Shown piece by piece: positions 10,588 through 19,125 of a stretch of 64,000 nt of DNA. Origin of the DNA: Pseudomonas fulva 12-X (GTDB lineage Bacteria; Pseudomonadota; Gammaproteobacteria; Pseudomonadales; Pseudomonadaceae); contig NC_015556.1 in the NCBI RefSeq assembly GCF_000213805.1, positions 4,293,001 through 4,357,000 of the forward strand. Reading direction: 5' to 3'. Position numbers and translations under genes: made by a program. Position 1 is the first letter of the stretch. Every line of letters begins with the position of its first letter. The notes below the pieces were generated by a model. That model saw only the letters and a list, made by a program, of their open reading frames with translations, was not told the DNA's origin and searched no databases.

Positions 10588-12658
10588 GGGCAACCTCCGG
10601 CGCGTCTGCTGGCAGCGCTTCATAGGTGGCTTCACGGTCGGTACGCAGCTCCTTGCGCCAGGCGGCGCGGCCGACCTTGATCGCATAGAACAGCACGCTT
10701 AGCACCACGAATAGGAACAGCACGGTGAGCGTGGCGTTGGTGTAGGCGTTGAAGATCACGTGCTGCATCTGGCCGATATCCTTGGCCGGGGCGATGACCT
10801 GACCGGCGTCCAGCGCGGTCTGGTACTTCTTGGCCAGGGCCAGGAAACCAACGGCCGGGTTCGGGTCGAGTAGCTTGATCAGGCCGGCGGTGGTGGTGCA
10901 GATCAGCAGCCAGGTGGCCGGGATCAGCGTCACCCACACGTAGCGCTCGCGCTTCATCTTGATCAGCACCACGGTGCCGAGCATCAGGGCGATACCGGCG
11001 AGCATCTGGTTGGAGATGCCGAACAGCGGCCACAGGGTGTTGATGCCGCCCAGCGGATCGATCACGCCCTGGTACAGCAGCCAGCCCCACAGCGCCACGC
11101 AGCCAGCAGTGGCGATCACGTTGGCAGTCCAGGACTCGGTTTTCTTCAGGGCCGGCACGAAGTTGCCGAGCAGGTCCTGCAGCATGAAGCGACCGGCACG
11201 GGTACCGGCGTCCACCGCGGTGAGGATGAACAGCGCCTCGAAGAGAATCGCGAAGTGGTACCAGAACGCCATGGTGTTCTCGCCCGGCAGTACGCTGTGC
11301 AGGATCTGCGCGATACCTACGGCCAGGGTCGGTGCACCGCCGGCACGGGCCAGGATGGTGTTCTCACCGATATCACGGGCGACCGCTTCCAGCTGATCAG
11401 GGGTGATCACGAAGCCCCAGCTGCTGACCGCGGCGGCGACCGACTGAACATCCGAGCCGACCAGGGCCGCCGGGCTGTTCATGGCGAAGTACACGCCCGG
11501 CTCGATCACCGAGGCGGCCACCATGGCCATGATGGCCACGAAGGATTCCATCAGCATGCCGCCGTAACCGATGTAGCGGGCATGGGTTTCGTTGGCCAGC
11601 AGCTTGGGCGTGGTGCCCGAACTGATCAGCGCGTGGAAGCCGGATACCGCGCCACAGGCGATGGTGATGAACAGGAACGGGAACAGGGTGCCCTTCCACA
11701 CCGGGCCGGTGCCGTCGGTGAACTGGGTCAGCGCCGGCATTTTCAGCTCGGGCATGACCACCAGAATGCCGATGGCCAGGGCGATGATGGTGCCGATCTT
11801 GAGGAAGGTCGACAGGTAGTCACGTGGCGCCAGGATCAGCCATACCGGCAGTACCGCGGCGACGAAACCGTAGCCGATCAGCATCCAGGTGATCTGCACG
11901 CCGGTGAAGGTGAAGGCCGGGCCCCACACGGGGTCAGCGGCGACCACGCCACCCAGCCAGATCGAGCCGAGCAGCAGGATCACCCCGATCAGGGAAATCT
12001 CGCCGATGCGGCCCGGGCGGATGTAGCGCATGTAGATGCCCATGAACATCGCGATGGGAATGGTCGCCATCACGGTGAACATGCCCCAGGGGCTTTCCGC
12101 CAGCGCCTTGACGACGATCAGCGAGAGCACCGCGAGGATGATGATCATGATCAGGAAGGCGCCGAACAGCGCGATGGTACCGGGGATCTGGCCCATTTCC
12201 TCGCGCACCAGCTCGCCCAGGGAGCGGCCGTTGCGGCGTGTGGAAATGAACAGCACCATGAAGTCCTGCACGGCACCAGCCAGCACCACGCCGGCGATCA
12301 GCCAGAGGGTGCCCGGCAGATAGCCCATCTGCGCAGCGAGTACCGGGCCGACCAGCGGGCCGGCGCCAGCGATGGCGGCGAAGTGGTGACCGAAAAGGAT
12401 GTGCTTGTTGGTCGGGACGTAGTCCAGGCCATCGTTGTTGAGCACGGCGGGGGTGGCACGGGTGGGGTCGAGCTGCATCACCTTGGTGGCGATGAACAGA
12501 CTGTAGTAGCGGTACGCGACGAGGTAGATCGCCACGGCAGCGACGACGATCCACAGGGCGTTGATCGATTCGCCGCGGTTCAGCGCCACGGTGCCCAGCG
12601 CGAAGGCGCCCAGCAACGCGACCGCAAACCAGGCGATATGACTGGCCATTCTGGTCAT
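10577..12658 (-). CDS. cstA: CstA/BtsT-family carbon starvation transporter (pyruvate or peptide uptake)
   Basis: 693 aa inner-membrane protein with about 16-18 hydrophobic helices. It has the CstA signature regions [21 protein letters not shown] near residues 85-105 and [14 protein letters not shown] near 145. Family members (E. coli CstA, BtsT) import pyruvate and possibly peptides on carbon limitation. ATG 12658 is preferred to ATG 12649 because GGAG is 8 bases upstream. First gene of the cstA-ybdD-yjiA operon. Its 5' end faces a cache-domain sensor kinase gene across 250 bases, which suggests that this two-component system controls it. Confidence 0.93.
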   Translation of the reverse strand: MTRMASHIAWFAVALLGAFALGTVALNRGESINALWIVVAAVAIYLVAYRYYSLFIATKVMQLDPTRATPAVLNNDGLDYVPTNKHILFGHHFAAIAGAGPLVGPVLAAQMGYLPGTLWLIAGVVLAGAVQDFMVLFISTRRNGRSLGELVREEMGQIPGTIALFGAFLIMIIILAVLSLIVVKALAESPWGMFTVMATIPIAMFMGIYMRYIRPGRIGEISLIGVILLLGSIWLGGVVAADPVWGPAFTFTGVQITWMLIGYGFVAAVLPVWLILAPRDYLSTFLKIGTIIALAIGILVVMPELKMPALTQFTDGTGPVWKGTLFPFLFITIACGAVSGFHALISSGTTPKLLANETHARYIGYGGMLMESFVAIMAMVAASVIEPGVYFAMNSPAALVGSDVQSVAAAVSSWGFVITPDQLEAVARDIGENTILARAGGAPTLAVGIAQILHSVLPGENTMAFWYHFAILFEALFILTAVDAGTRAGRFMLQDLLGNFVPALKKTESWTANVIATAGCVALWGWLLYQGVIDPLGGINTLWPLFGISNQMLAGIALMLGTVVLIKMKRERYVWVTLIPATWLLICTTTAGLIKLLDPNPAVGFLALAKKYQTALDAGQVIAPAKDIGQMQHVIFNAYTNATLTVLFLFVVLSVLFYAIKVGRAAWRKELRTDREATYEALPADAPEVARVQ

Positions 12659-12786
12659 TTGGACATCTCCGGTCGCAAACCTTGGCCTGCGACACTCATT
12701 GTTATTGTTGTGCTCTGTTACAAGAGCCCCCGCAACTATCCATATAAGTACGCTTTGCAGTAATTCGCAAAACTACCCACGGCCCT

Positions 12787-12804
12787 CTACGTAGAACTAC
12801 GTAG
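12787..12804. promoter_or_regulatory. Tandem palindrome CTACGTAG x2, candidate operator between cstA and the sensor kinase
   Basis: CTACGTAG occurs twice, separated by AA (12787-12794 and 12797-12804), in the 250-base gap between divergent cstA (start 12658) and the kinase gene (start 12909). Each copy is itself palindromic, and the 10-base repeat period equals one helical turn. This fits a dimeric LuxR/NarL-type response regulator such as the one encoded at 14279. Inference only. Confidence 0.4.
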
Positions 12805-12908
12805 AAGCATGCAGATCCCGCCAGCCGGGCCCTGCGCCTTTGTGTATGCTCTGCCCGCCGTCCATCCGCCGCGGGGCCGCCTGCCCCGACACGCAGCCCG
12901 GAGTGCCC

Positions 12909-14282
12909 ATGCAACTCAAGCACAAGATCGTCGCCCTGAGCCTGCTGCCCATGCTCCTGGCCGTGGCCGTGGTGTGCCTGCTGGTGCTGATCCAGAACCA
13001 GCGCCTGGGCAACCAGCAGGCCCAGCTGATCGAGCACAGCATCCTTGGCAGCAAGCAGGCCGAGCTCAAGCACTACGTGGAGATGGCGCTGAGCACCATC
13101 GCACCGCTGTACAACAGCGGCCGCGACGACGAGGAAACCAAGCGCCAGGTGCTGGCCCTGCTGCAACGCATCAATTTCGGCAGCGACGGCTACTTCTTCG
13201 TCTACGACCGCAACGGCAAGAACCTCATGCACCCGCGCCAGGCCACGCTGGTGGGCAAGGACCTGTGGAACATGACCGATCCCCATGGCCTGCTGGTGAT
13301 CCAGGCGCTGATCCGCAGCGCCACCGAAGGCGACGGTTTCCAGCGCTATGCCTGGCAGAAACCCTCCACCGGCCAAGTCGCCGAAAAGCTCGCCTACGTG
13401 ACCCAGCTCGACCGCTGGGGCTGGATGCTCGGCACTGGCATCTACCTGGAAGACGTCGACAACGCCATCGCCCAGGTTCGCCACGACGTCGGCAGCGGCA
13501 TCCGCACCACCATGCTGGCCATCGCCATCGTCGCGCTGATCGCCGTGCTGCTGGTGTTCGCCAGCGGCCTGACCCTCAACGTCAGCGAACACCGCCTGGC
13601 CGACCGCAAGTTGCAGCAACTGACCCAGCGCATCATCACCTCCCAGGAAGAGGAACGCTCGCGGCTATCCCGGGAGCTGCACGACGGCATCAGCCAGTTG
13701 CTGGTGTCGATCAAGTTCAAGTTCGAGCTGGCCGCTCACGAACTGGACGCCGGCAAGGCCAGCGCGGCGCAGACCCTGCGCCAGGGCATCGAACGGCTGG
13801 CCGGGGCGATTGGCGAAGTGCGGCGCATCTCCCACGACCTGCATCCCTCGCTACTCGACACCCTCGGCCTGGCCTCGGCGATCGGCCAGTTGGCCAGCGA
13901 GTTCGAGCAGCGCAGCGGGCTGCGGGTGGACTACGACAACAGCCTGGGCGATATCCGCCTGAGCGACGACATGAACGTGGCGCTGTTTCGCATCCTTCAG
14001 GAGGCGCTGACCAATATCGAGCGCCACGCCGGCGCCGGCCAGGTGACCATCCAGCTGACCGGTAACCCACGGCGGGTGCACCTGCGCATCAGCGACGACG
14101 GCAGCGGTTTCAGCCCACGCCAGGCCGAGCAGAGCGGCGGCATCGGCCTGCGCAACATCCGTGAGCGGGTCGAGCACTTCGGCGGCGACTTCAGCATCGC
14201 CTCCACGCCCGCTGGCACCGTTCTGACTGTCGCCCTGTTACTCTCCGCCGACGCGCCACAATCCCGGACCGAGCCTGCATGA
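12909..14282 (+). CDS. Cache-domain sensor histidine kinase (NarL-type, HisKA_3)
   Basis: 457 aa. A transmembrane segment at residues 7-30 is followed by a periplasmic single-cache domain (about 35-190, with GYFFVYDRNGKNLMHP and WGWMLGTGIYLEDVD). A second membrane helix at about 200-222 leads to HisKA_3 with phospho-acceptor His in SRELHDGISQ, and a C-terminal HATPase (GIGLRNIRERV). Single-cache domains of this sort commonly bind small carboxylates. Start ATG 12909 has GGAG 5 bases upstream. The stop overlaps the response regulator start (ATGA). The divergent cstA operon makes pyruvate or a related acid a plausible signal. Confidence 0.9.
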   Translation: MQLKHKIVALSLLPMLLAVAVVCLLVLIQNQRLGNQQAQLIEHSILGSKQAELKHYVEMALSTIAPLYNSGRDDEETKRQVLALLQRINFGSDGYFFVYDRNGKNLMHPRQATLVGKDLWNMTDPHGLLVIQALIRSATEGDGFQRYAWQKPSTGQVAEKLAYVTQLDRWGWMLGTGIYLEDVDNAIAQVRHDVGSGIRTTMLAIAIVALIAVLLVFASGLTLNVSEHRLADRKLQQLTQRIITSQEEERSRLSRELHDGISQLLVSIKFKFELAAHELDAGKASAAQTLRQGIERLAGAIGEVRRISHDLHPSLLDTLGLASAIGQLASEFEQRSGLRVDYDNSLGDIRLSDDMNVALFRILQEALTNIERHAGAGQVTIQLTGNPRRVHLRISDDGSGFSPRQAEQSGGIGLRNIRERVEHFGGDFSIASTPAGTVLTVALLLSADAPQSRTEPA

Positions 14283-14905
14283 AGACCATCCGCATCGCCC
14301 TCGTCGACGACCACATCCTGGTGCGCGAAGGCATCCGCACGCTGCTGTCGATGGTCGAGCATTTCGAGATCGCCGGCGAGGCCGGCAGTGGCAGTGAAGC
14401 CCTGGAGCTGGTGGCCCGCGAGCAGCCGGACATCCTGCTGATGGACATCGGCCTCAAGGACATCAACGGCCTGGAGCTGACCGGCATCATCAAGAAGCGC
14501 CACCCGGCCACCAAGGTGCTGATCCTGAGCATGTACGACAATCAGGAATACGTGAGCAGCTCGCTGCGCATGGGCGCCTCGGGCTACGTGCTCAAGGAGG
14601 CGCCGTCCCAGGACATCATCTCGGCGATCGACGTGCTGGCGGTCGGCGGGCGCTTCTACAGCGGCGACGTGGCCCACAAACTGGCCCAGGAAGAAACCGA
14701 GGAAGGCGAGCTGACCCCGCGCGAACGGCAGGTGCTGCTGATGATGGCCCAGGGCCTGAACAACAAGGCCATGGCCCGCGAGCTGGCGATCAGCGTGCGC
14801 ACCGTGGAAACCTACCGGCTGAACATTCGCCGCAAACTGGATATCGAAAAGCCCGCCGACCTGGTCAAACGCGCCATGGAATACGGCTGGTCGCCGCAAA
14901 CCTGA
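14279..14905 (+). CDS. LuxR/NarL-family response regulator
   Basis: 208 aa. The N-terminal receiver domain has the acidic pair in VDDH, phospho-acceptor Asp in LLMDIGLKD near residue 55, and a conserved Lys in YVLKEA. The C-terminal LuxR helix-turn-helix is LTPRERQVLLMMAQGLNNKAMARELAISVRTVETYR. It is co-translated with the preceding sensor kinase (4-base overlap) and is its likely partner. Probable target: the divergent cstA operon. Confidence 0.93.
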   Translation: MKTIRIALVDDHILVREGIRTLLSMVEHFEIAGEAGSGSEALELVAREQPDILLMDIGLKDINGLELTGIIKKRHPATKVLILSMYDNQEYVSSSLRMGASGYVLKEAPSQDIISAIDVLAVGGRFYSGDVAHKLAQEETEEGELTPRERQVLLMMAQGLNNKAMARELAISVRTVETYRLNIRRKLDIEKPADLVKRAMEYGWSPQT

Positions 14906-14981
14906 CGCCAGCTTTCGCGCATTCGGCGACGCCGCCGCGCGGCTTGGCTATAGTGGACAAAACCAATAGAGGACAGCTTCC

Positions 14982-15353
14982 ATGAGTGACAACCACGAAC
15001 GTCGGCGCTTCCAGCGCATCGCCTTCGACGCGCCCGCCGAGATCGTGCAGGGCGAACAGAGCTGGCAGGTGGAGCTGCACGACATTTCCTTCCGCGGCGT
15101 GCTGGTACGCAGGCCCTGGAACTGGGAAGGTGAAGCCGGCCAGGATTACCTGCTGCGCATTGCCCTCGATGACAACCTGCAAGTGACCATGCAGGTCGAG
15201 CTGGTACACCGCGAAGAGCGCGTGCTGGGCTTTCTCTGCCACCACATCGACCTGGATTCCATGAGCCACCTGCGCCGCCTGGTGGAGCTCAACCTGGGCG
15301 ACGAGGCCCTGCTGGAACGCGAGCTGGCTGCGCTCTGCGAAGACGACAACTGA
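14982..15353 (+). CDS. mapZ: PilZ-domain c-di-GMP receptor MapZ (PA4608-like)
   Basis: 123 aa single PilZ domain. The c-di-GMP binding motifs are visible: R-R-R-F-Q-R near residue 8 and D-I-S-F-R-G near residue 35. The C-terminal HIDLDSMSHLRRLVELNLGDE is very close, from memory, to P. aeruginosa PA4608 (MapZ). MapZ binds c-di-GMP and then inhibits the chemotaxis methyltransferase CheR, so high c-di-GMP lowers directed swimming. GAGGA lies 8 bases before ATG 14982. It stands alone, 76 bases after the response regulator gene. Confidence 0.9.
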   Translation: MSDNHERRRFQRIAFDAPAEIVQGEQSWQVELHDISFRGVLVRRPWNWEGEAGQDYLLRIALDDNLQVTMQVELVHREERVLGFLCHHIDLDSMSHLRRLVELNLGDEALLERELAALCEDDN

Positions 15354-15485
15354 TTTCTCCCATCCAGAGCGACAACTCGGCGAGCAACTGACCTGGCAAG
15401 GCCAGGCTCCGCAAAATCAACGCGCAGCAAATGCGGGCGAGGCGTATCGTATGCACCGCCCCGCTGCGCGACGATACCGACCCGT

Positions 15486-16673
15486 ATGCATCGATCCCTC
15501 TGCTGTTTGTGCCTGTCGCTGCTGGCGCTGCTTTGCGTTGCCTGCTCGCCACCGCCACCGGCATCGCTGGAGCACCAGGTCTACATCTGGCAACGGCAAT
15601 GGCAACCCACCCACCGCCAGGTACTTGCGCAGACCAAGAGTGACTTCACCGCCCTACGTGTACTCGCTCTGCAGTTTCATCCCAGGGCAGGCTGGGCCAA
15701 GGCCTATCCCGACCTACAGCAACTGATCGCCGATGGTCGCCCGGTAGTGATGGTGATACGGCTCGACGGACAATTGCCGCAGCCGGATCAGACGCAGATC
15801 CTCAGTCGAACGGCCAGCTTGCTGGCTGAATGGCAAGCCAGCGGGGTCAATCTGCAAGGTGTGGAAATCGATCACGACTGCGCAAGCGCGCGGCTGCCCG
15901 CCTACACGGACCTGCTGACAGCACTGCGCTCCGCGCTGCCCGCCAACCTCGCGCTGAGCATTACCGCCCTTCCCACCTGGCTGAATAGCCCTCATCTGGA
16001 AGCCCTGCTGCGCCAGGTCGACAGCTCGGTGCTGCAGGTTCACGCCGTCAACGATCCACGCGATGGGCTGTTCGACCCACAGCAGGCGCAACGCTGGGCC
16101 GACGCCTACGGCAAGCGCAGCGCAAAACCCTTCCTGCTGGCGCTGCCCGCCTATGGCGTCGCCGTGATCGGCACCTCAGGACAAGTCGAGAGCGAGGCCC
16201 CGCTGGACGTGCGCGGAAGCCGCCGTGAGCTGCACGCCGATCCCCAGCAGGTCGCCAACCTTCTGAGCACCCTGGAGGAGCGCCGTCCGGAAAAGCTGCG
16301 CGGCATCATCTGGTTCCGCCTGCCGCTGCCAGGTGACCGCCGCGCCTGGCCACTGGCGACTCTGCAAGCGGTTATGCATGGGCAGCCGTTGAGCGCCTCG
16401 ATCACCGTGGACGTGAAACAAGCCGGCCCGTTGCGTGAGTTGACGCTGATGAGCAACGGCAATCGCGACGTCGGCCTTCCAGCGCGTGTCAGCCTGGCTG
16501 GCAGCCACTGCGAAGCCGCCGATGCCGTCGCAGACTATCGCCTGGAACAAGGCGAAAATGGTCCGATATTCGTTCGCAAACAACCCGCACGTCTTTCGGC
16601 AGGGCAACGCCAGGCACTGGGCTGGGCACGCTGCAGCCTGTTCGACCAAGGAGCAATTCATGTTTCACCCTGA
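15486..16673 (+). CDS. DUF3142 domain putative lipoprotein
   Basis: 395 aa. A hydrophobic signal sequence ends with L-C-V-A-C at Cys20 followed by a Pro run, a plausible though non-standard lipobox. The body contains a glycosidase-like barrel segment (LQGVEIDHDC, LALSITALPTWL) characteristic of DUF3142 proteins. This resembles polysaccharide-processing folds, but no activity is known. The ribosome-binding site is weak. The last 14 bases overlap the downstream TPR gene, so the two form an operon. I recognise the family only, not a function. Confidence 0.72.
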   Translation: MHRSLCCLCLSLLALLCVACSPPPPASLEHQVYIWQRQWQPTHRQVLAQTKSDFTALRVLALQFHPRAGWAKAYPDLQQLIADGRPVVMVIRLDGQLPQPDQTQILSRTASLLAEWQASGVNLQGVEIDHDCASARLPAYTDLLTALRSALPANLALSITALPTWLNSPHLEALLRQVDSSVLQVHAVNDPRDGLFDPQQAQRWADAYGKRSAKPFLLALPAYGVAVIGTSGQVESEAPLDVRGSRRELHADPQQVANLLSTLEERRPEKLRGIIWFRLPLPGDRRAWPLATLQAVMHGQPLSASITVDVKQAGPLRELTLMSNGNRDVGLPARVSLAGSHCEAADAVADYRLEQGENGPIFVRKQPARLSAGQRQALGWARCSLFDQGAIHVSP

Positions 16674-18828
16674 GTGGCAACGCCGGCTGCTAAGTATCGG
16701 TGTTGGCCTGGTGCTGCCGCTGTCCCCGGCCATCGCCTGTGGACCCGACTTCCCCTATCTGCTGCTCAATGATCGCCAGAACGCGCTGGCACAACTACCC
16801 GAAGGCAGCTTCGCGCAAGAGATTCGCAAACTTGGTGCGGCGATTCCCGGCCTGGCCGGGGCCACTGAAGCAACACTGCCGCAGTACTGGGGCACCAACG
16901 ATCGCCTGCCGGATCAGCGTGACGAGGTGGAAAAAGCGCAGTTGCCGGACGGTTTATTCGAGCGTGTTCAGCAATTGCGCGCACTCACCGACGCGGCCGA
17001 GGTAGAACGCCAAGGTGTCGGGCTGCCGGCCGAGCTGCGCCTGTACACTGCTGGTGCCGTGGCCTTCGCCCAGGGCGACCACCGGCAGGCCGCCGAGTAC
17101 TTCAAGCGTGTACTGGCCTTACCGGCAGAGCAACGCAAGTTGCGCAGCACCTGGGCGGCCTACTCTCTGGGCCGTAGCCTGGCATTGATGACCGGTGAGG
17201 CCACCGAAACCAGCGATCCCGAGCTTCCGCAACGGGCGTCCGCGGCCTTCGAGCAGACGCGCAAGCTGGCCGTTGAAGGTTTTGACGATCCGCTCGAACT
17301 GGCCATTGCCAGCCTCGGCGAACAGGCGCGGCTGAATCTGCAGGCTGGGGAGTGGAGCCAGGCCATCGGCCTCTACGCCAGCCAGGCCATCCATGGCTCA
17401 GACACCGGCGCCAGCTCATTGCGCGAGGTCGGCGCAACGCTTGCGGCCATGGATGACCAACACCTGCTGCCGCTGCTACACCAGCAGGCGGTGCGGCAAC
17501 TGCTCAGCGCCATGCTGCTGGCCGGCATCCAGCATTCGGCGCTGCCCGCAGAGCGCCTGCTGACGCTGATTCAGCAGACGGGCATCCAGCAGCTGGACGA
17601 CGCCGATCGCCTCGCTGCCATCGCCTACCGCGAAGGGGATTACACCACTGCTCAGCGCTTTCTCGAGCGCGCCGGCGATAGCGGCCTGACCTGGTGGCTG
17701 CGGGCCAAAATGGCGCTACGCGCTGGCGACAGCAAAGCCGCCAGCCAGGCCTATGCCGAGGCGGCCAAACGCTTTCCGGACGACGAGAACTGGGGCTGGC
17801 GACGTAACGGCGACTGGCTGAACGAAACCCTGAAGCCCAAATGCCGTGTCGAAGGTGAGTCGGCGATTCTCACCCTCGAGCGTGGTGACTATCTGCAGGC
17901 CTTCGAACAGCTTTATCGCAGTGGTGATCTCTACTGGGAGGACGCCGCTGCCGTGGCAGAGCGCGTACTGACCACCGATGAACTCAAAGGCTACGTCGAC
18001 AGTCACGTCACCAGCACCCCGGAGCCTGCCGACGGCGAACCCTGGAATTACTGGGACCGCCCGCCGGCCTTGCGCCTGCGCGAGCTGCTGGCGCGCCGCC
18101 TGATGCGCGACGGCCGTTATGATGAAGCACGTGGTTACTTTGCCCAAACCGAGCAACAGCAGGCCGCTGCTGACTATCAGCAGGCACGTCAGCAGGCGCA
18201 GAGCGCGTGGACCGACATCGGCCGCGCCGAGGCCTATTTCGAGGCTGCCAGCATCCTTCGCCGCCAGGGCATGGAACTACTGGGCTACGAACTGGGACCG
18301 GATAACTACGTTTACGCAGGCAACTACTCCGAACGCTACAACAGCGCACAGGTGGTGCCGGACGCTGGCCCGATCGAGATGGGTGGCCTGCTATCGGCAG
18401 CCGAGGCGCAGCGCTGGAATGCCACTGCCGCCGAACCCTACCGTCGTTTTCATTACCGCTGGATAGCGGCAGACCTGGCCAGCAGCGCGGCGGATCTGCT
18501 GCCGGAGCGCAGCCAGGCGTTCGCCAGCACCTTGTGCGCGGCCACCGACTGGATGATCAATGTCGATCCGCAACGTGCACAGAGCTACTACCAGCGTTAC
18601 GTGGAGCACGGCGCCCTGCGCCTGCCGCCAGCGCCGGCCTTCGTGTTCGGCGTGGGCGCCTGCGAGACGCCGGATTTCCAGGCAGCGCGCAAGCGGCAAT
18701 GGATCGAGCGCGGGCAGGCCGTCATTCAGGCCGTACGCGAACACCGAGGTGCGCTGGCTGCACTCTCGCTAGCAGTTGTCGGCATCGCCATCTACTGGCG
18801 ACGCCGGAGCAAGAAAGCCGCTGTGTGA
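16660..18828 (+). CDS. Exported TPR-repeat protein of unknown function
   Basis: 722 aa from ATG 16660, with AAGGAG 7 bases upstream. The N-terminal signal sequence ends at SPAIA, followed immediately by CGPDFP, which could be a lipid-modified Cys or a signal peptidase I product. Several degenerate TPR-like helical pairs are spread through residues 125-560 (for example GDHRQAAEYFKRVLAL, REGDYTTAQRFLERAG). A C-terminal hydrophobic helix ends with WRRRSKKAAV, so the protein is probably anchored in the inner membrane with a periplasmic body. Coupled to the DUF3142 lipoprotein gene by a 14-base overlap. Function unknown. Confidence 0.75.
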   Translation: MFHPEWQRRLLSIGVGLVLPLSPAIACGPDFPYLLLNDRQNALAQLPEGSFAQEIRKLGAAIPGLAGATEATLPQYWGTNDRLPDQRDEVEKAQLPDGLFERVQQLRALTDAAEVERQGVGLPAELRLYTAGAVAFAQGDHRQAAEYFKRVLALPAEQRKLRSTWAAYSLGRSLALMTGEATETSDPELPQRASAAFEQTRKLAVEGFDDPLELAIASLGEQARLNLQAGEWSQAIGLYASQAIHGSDTGASSLREVGATLAAMDDQHLLPLLHQQAVRQLLSAMLLAGIQHSALPAERLLTLIQQTGIQQLDDADRLAAIAYREGDYTTAQRFLERAGDSGLTWWLRAKMALRAGDSKAASQAYAEAAKRFPDDENWGWRRNGDWLNETLKPKCRVEGESAILTLERGDYLQAFEQLYRSGDLYWEDAAAVAERVLTTDELKGYVDSHVTSTPEPADGEPWNYWDRPPALRLRELLARRLMRDGRYDEARGYFAQTEQQQAAADYQQARQQAQSAWTDIGRAEAYFEAASILRRQGMELLGYELGPDNYVYAGNYSERYNSAQVVPDAGPIEMGGLLSAAEAQRWNATAAEPYRRFHYRWIAADLASSAADLLPERSQAFASTLCAATDWMINVDPQRAQSYYQRYVEHGALRLPPAPAFVFGVGACETPDFQAARKRQWIERGQAVIQAVREHRGALAALSLAVVGIAIYWRRRSKKAAV

Positions 18829-18844
18829 GGGTCGGTGGTCACGT

Positions 18845-19018
18845 TCAGTGGCGGATACCGAAATCGCAGCAGGCCGCATCGGCTTCGCGGCGGCGGGCGC
18901 GGCGCACTTTCACCACCCGCGGCAGCAGATCCACAAGTGGCTGGCGCTTGCGCTCGACGCCCAGGCGGTCGATGGGCGAAGCGCTGGCTTTGGCGATGAT
19001 GTCGTAGAACAGCAGCAT
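18845..19018 (-). CDS. Small conserved-looking protein, 57 aa, with upstream Anr box
   Basis: ATG at 19018 opens a 57-codon frame (MLLFYDIIAKASASPIDR at the N-terminus, ending CCDFGIRH). A GAGGAG ribosome-binding site lies 8 bases upstream, good support for a real gene too short for automatic calls. The middle is Arg-rich (RVVKVRRARRR) and the C-terminus has a Cys pair. An Anr/FNR-type box lies 58 bases upstream of the start, so oxygen-limited expression is likely. I do not recognise a function. It is on the opposite strand to the TPR gene and ends 17 bases after that gene's stop. Confidence 0.65.
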   Translation of the reverse strand: MLLFYDIIAKASASPIDRLGVERKRQPLVDLLPRVVKVRRARRREADAACCDFGIRH

Positions 19019-19075
19019 GATGGCGACTCCTCTGTGGGTACGCCTTCATCCTGCGACTGCCGCCCTGCCCCACCA

Positions 19076-19089
19076 TTGACACGGATCAA
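19076..19089 (-). promoter_or_regulatory. Anr/FNR-type box upstream of the 57-aa gene
   Basis: TTGACACGGATCAA matches the consensus TTGAT-N4-ATCAA at 9 of 10 positions. Its centre is about 64 bases before the start codon at 19018; if it acts at -41.5 the transcript would start near 19041. The -10 region is only weakly recognisable. Confidence 0.62.
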
Positions 19090-19125
19090 TGGCCGCCGGG
19101 CGCTCCCAGCGGCACAACGCCGCAG

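Noticed and set aside
11255..12763. 502-codon plus-strand frame opposite cstA
   Set aside because: His/Gln/Asp-rich antisense translation of a membrane protein gene; no start context and no homology recognised.
12840..14065. Long out-of-frame plus-strand frame within the sensor kinase gene
   Set aside because: Arg/Pro-rich translation; the kinase frame has all expected domains.
18792..19082. Alternative 96-codon minus-strand frame overlapping the 57-aa gene
   Set aside because: Arg/Pro-rich, no ribosome-binding site, and it is in a different frame from the better supported 57-aa gene.
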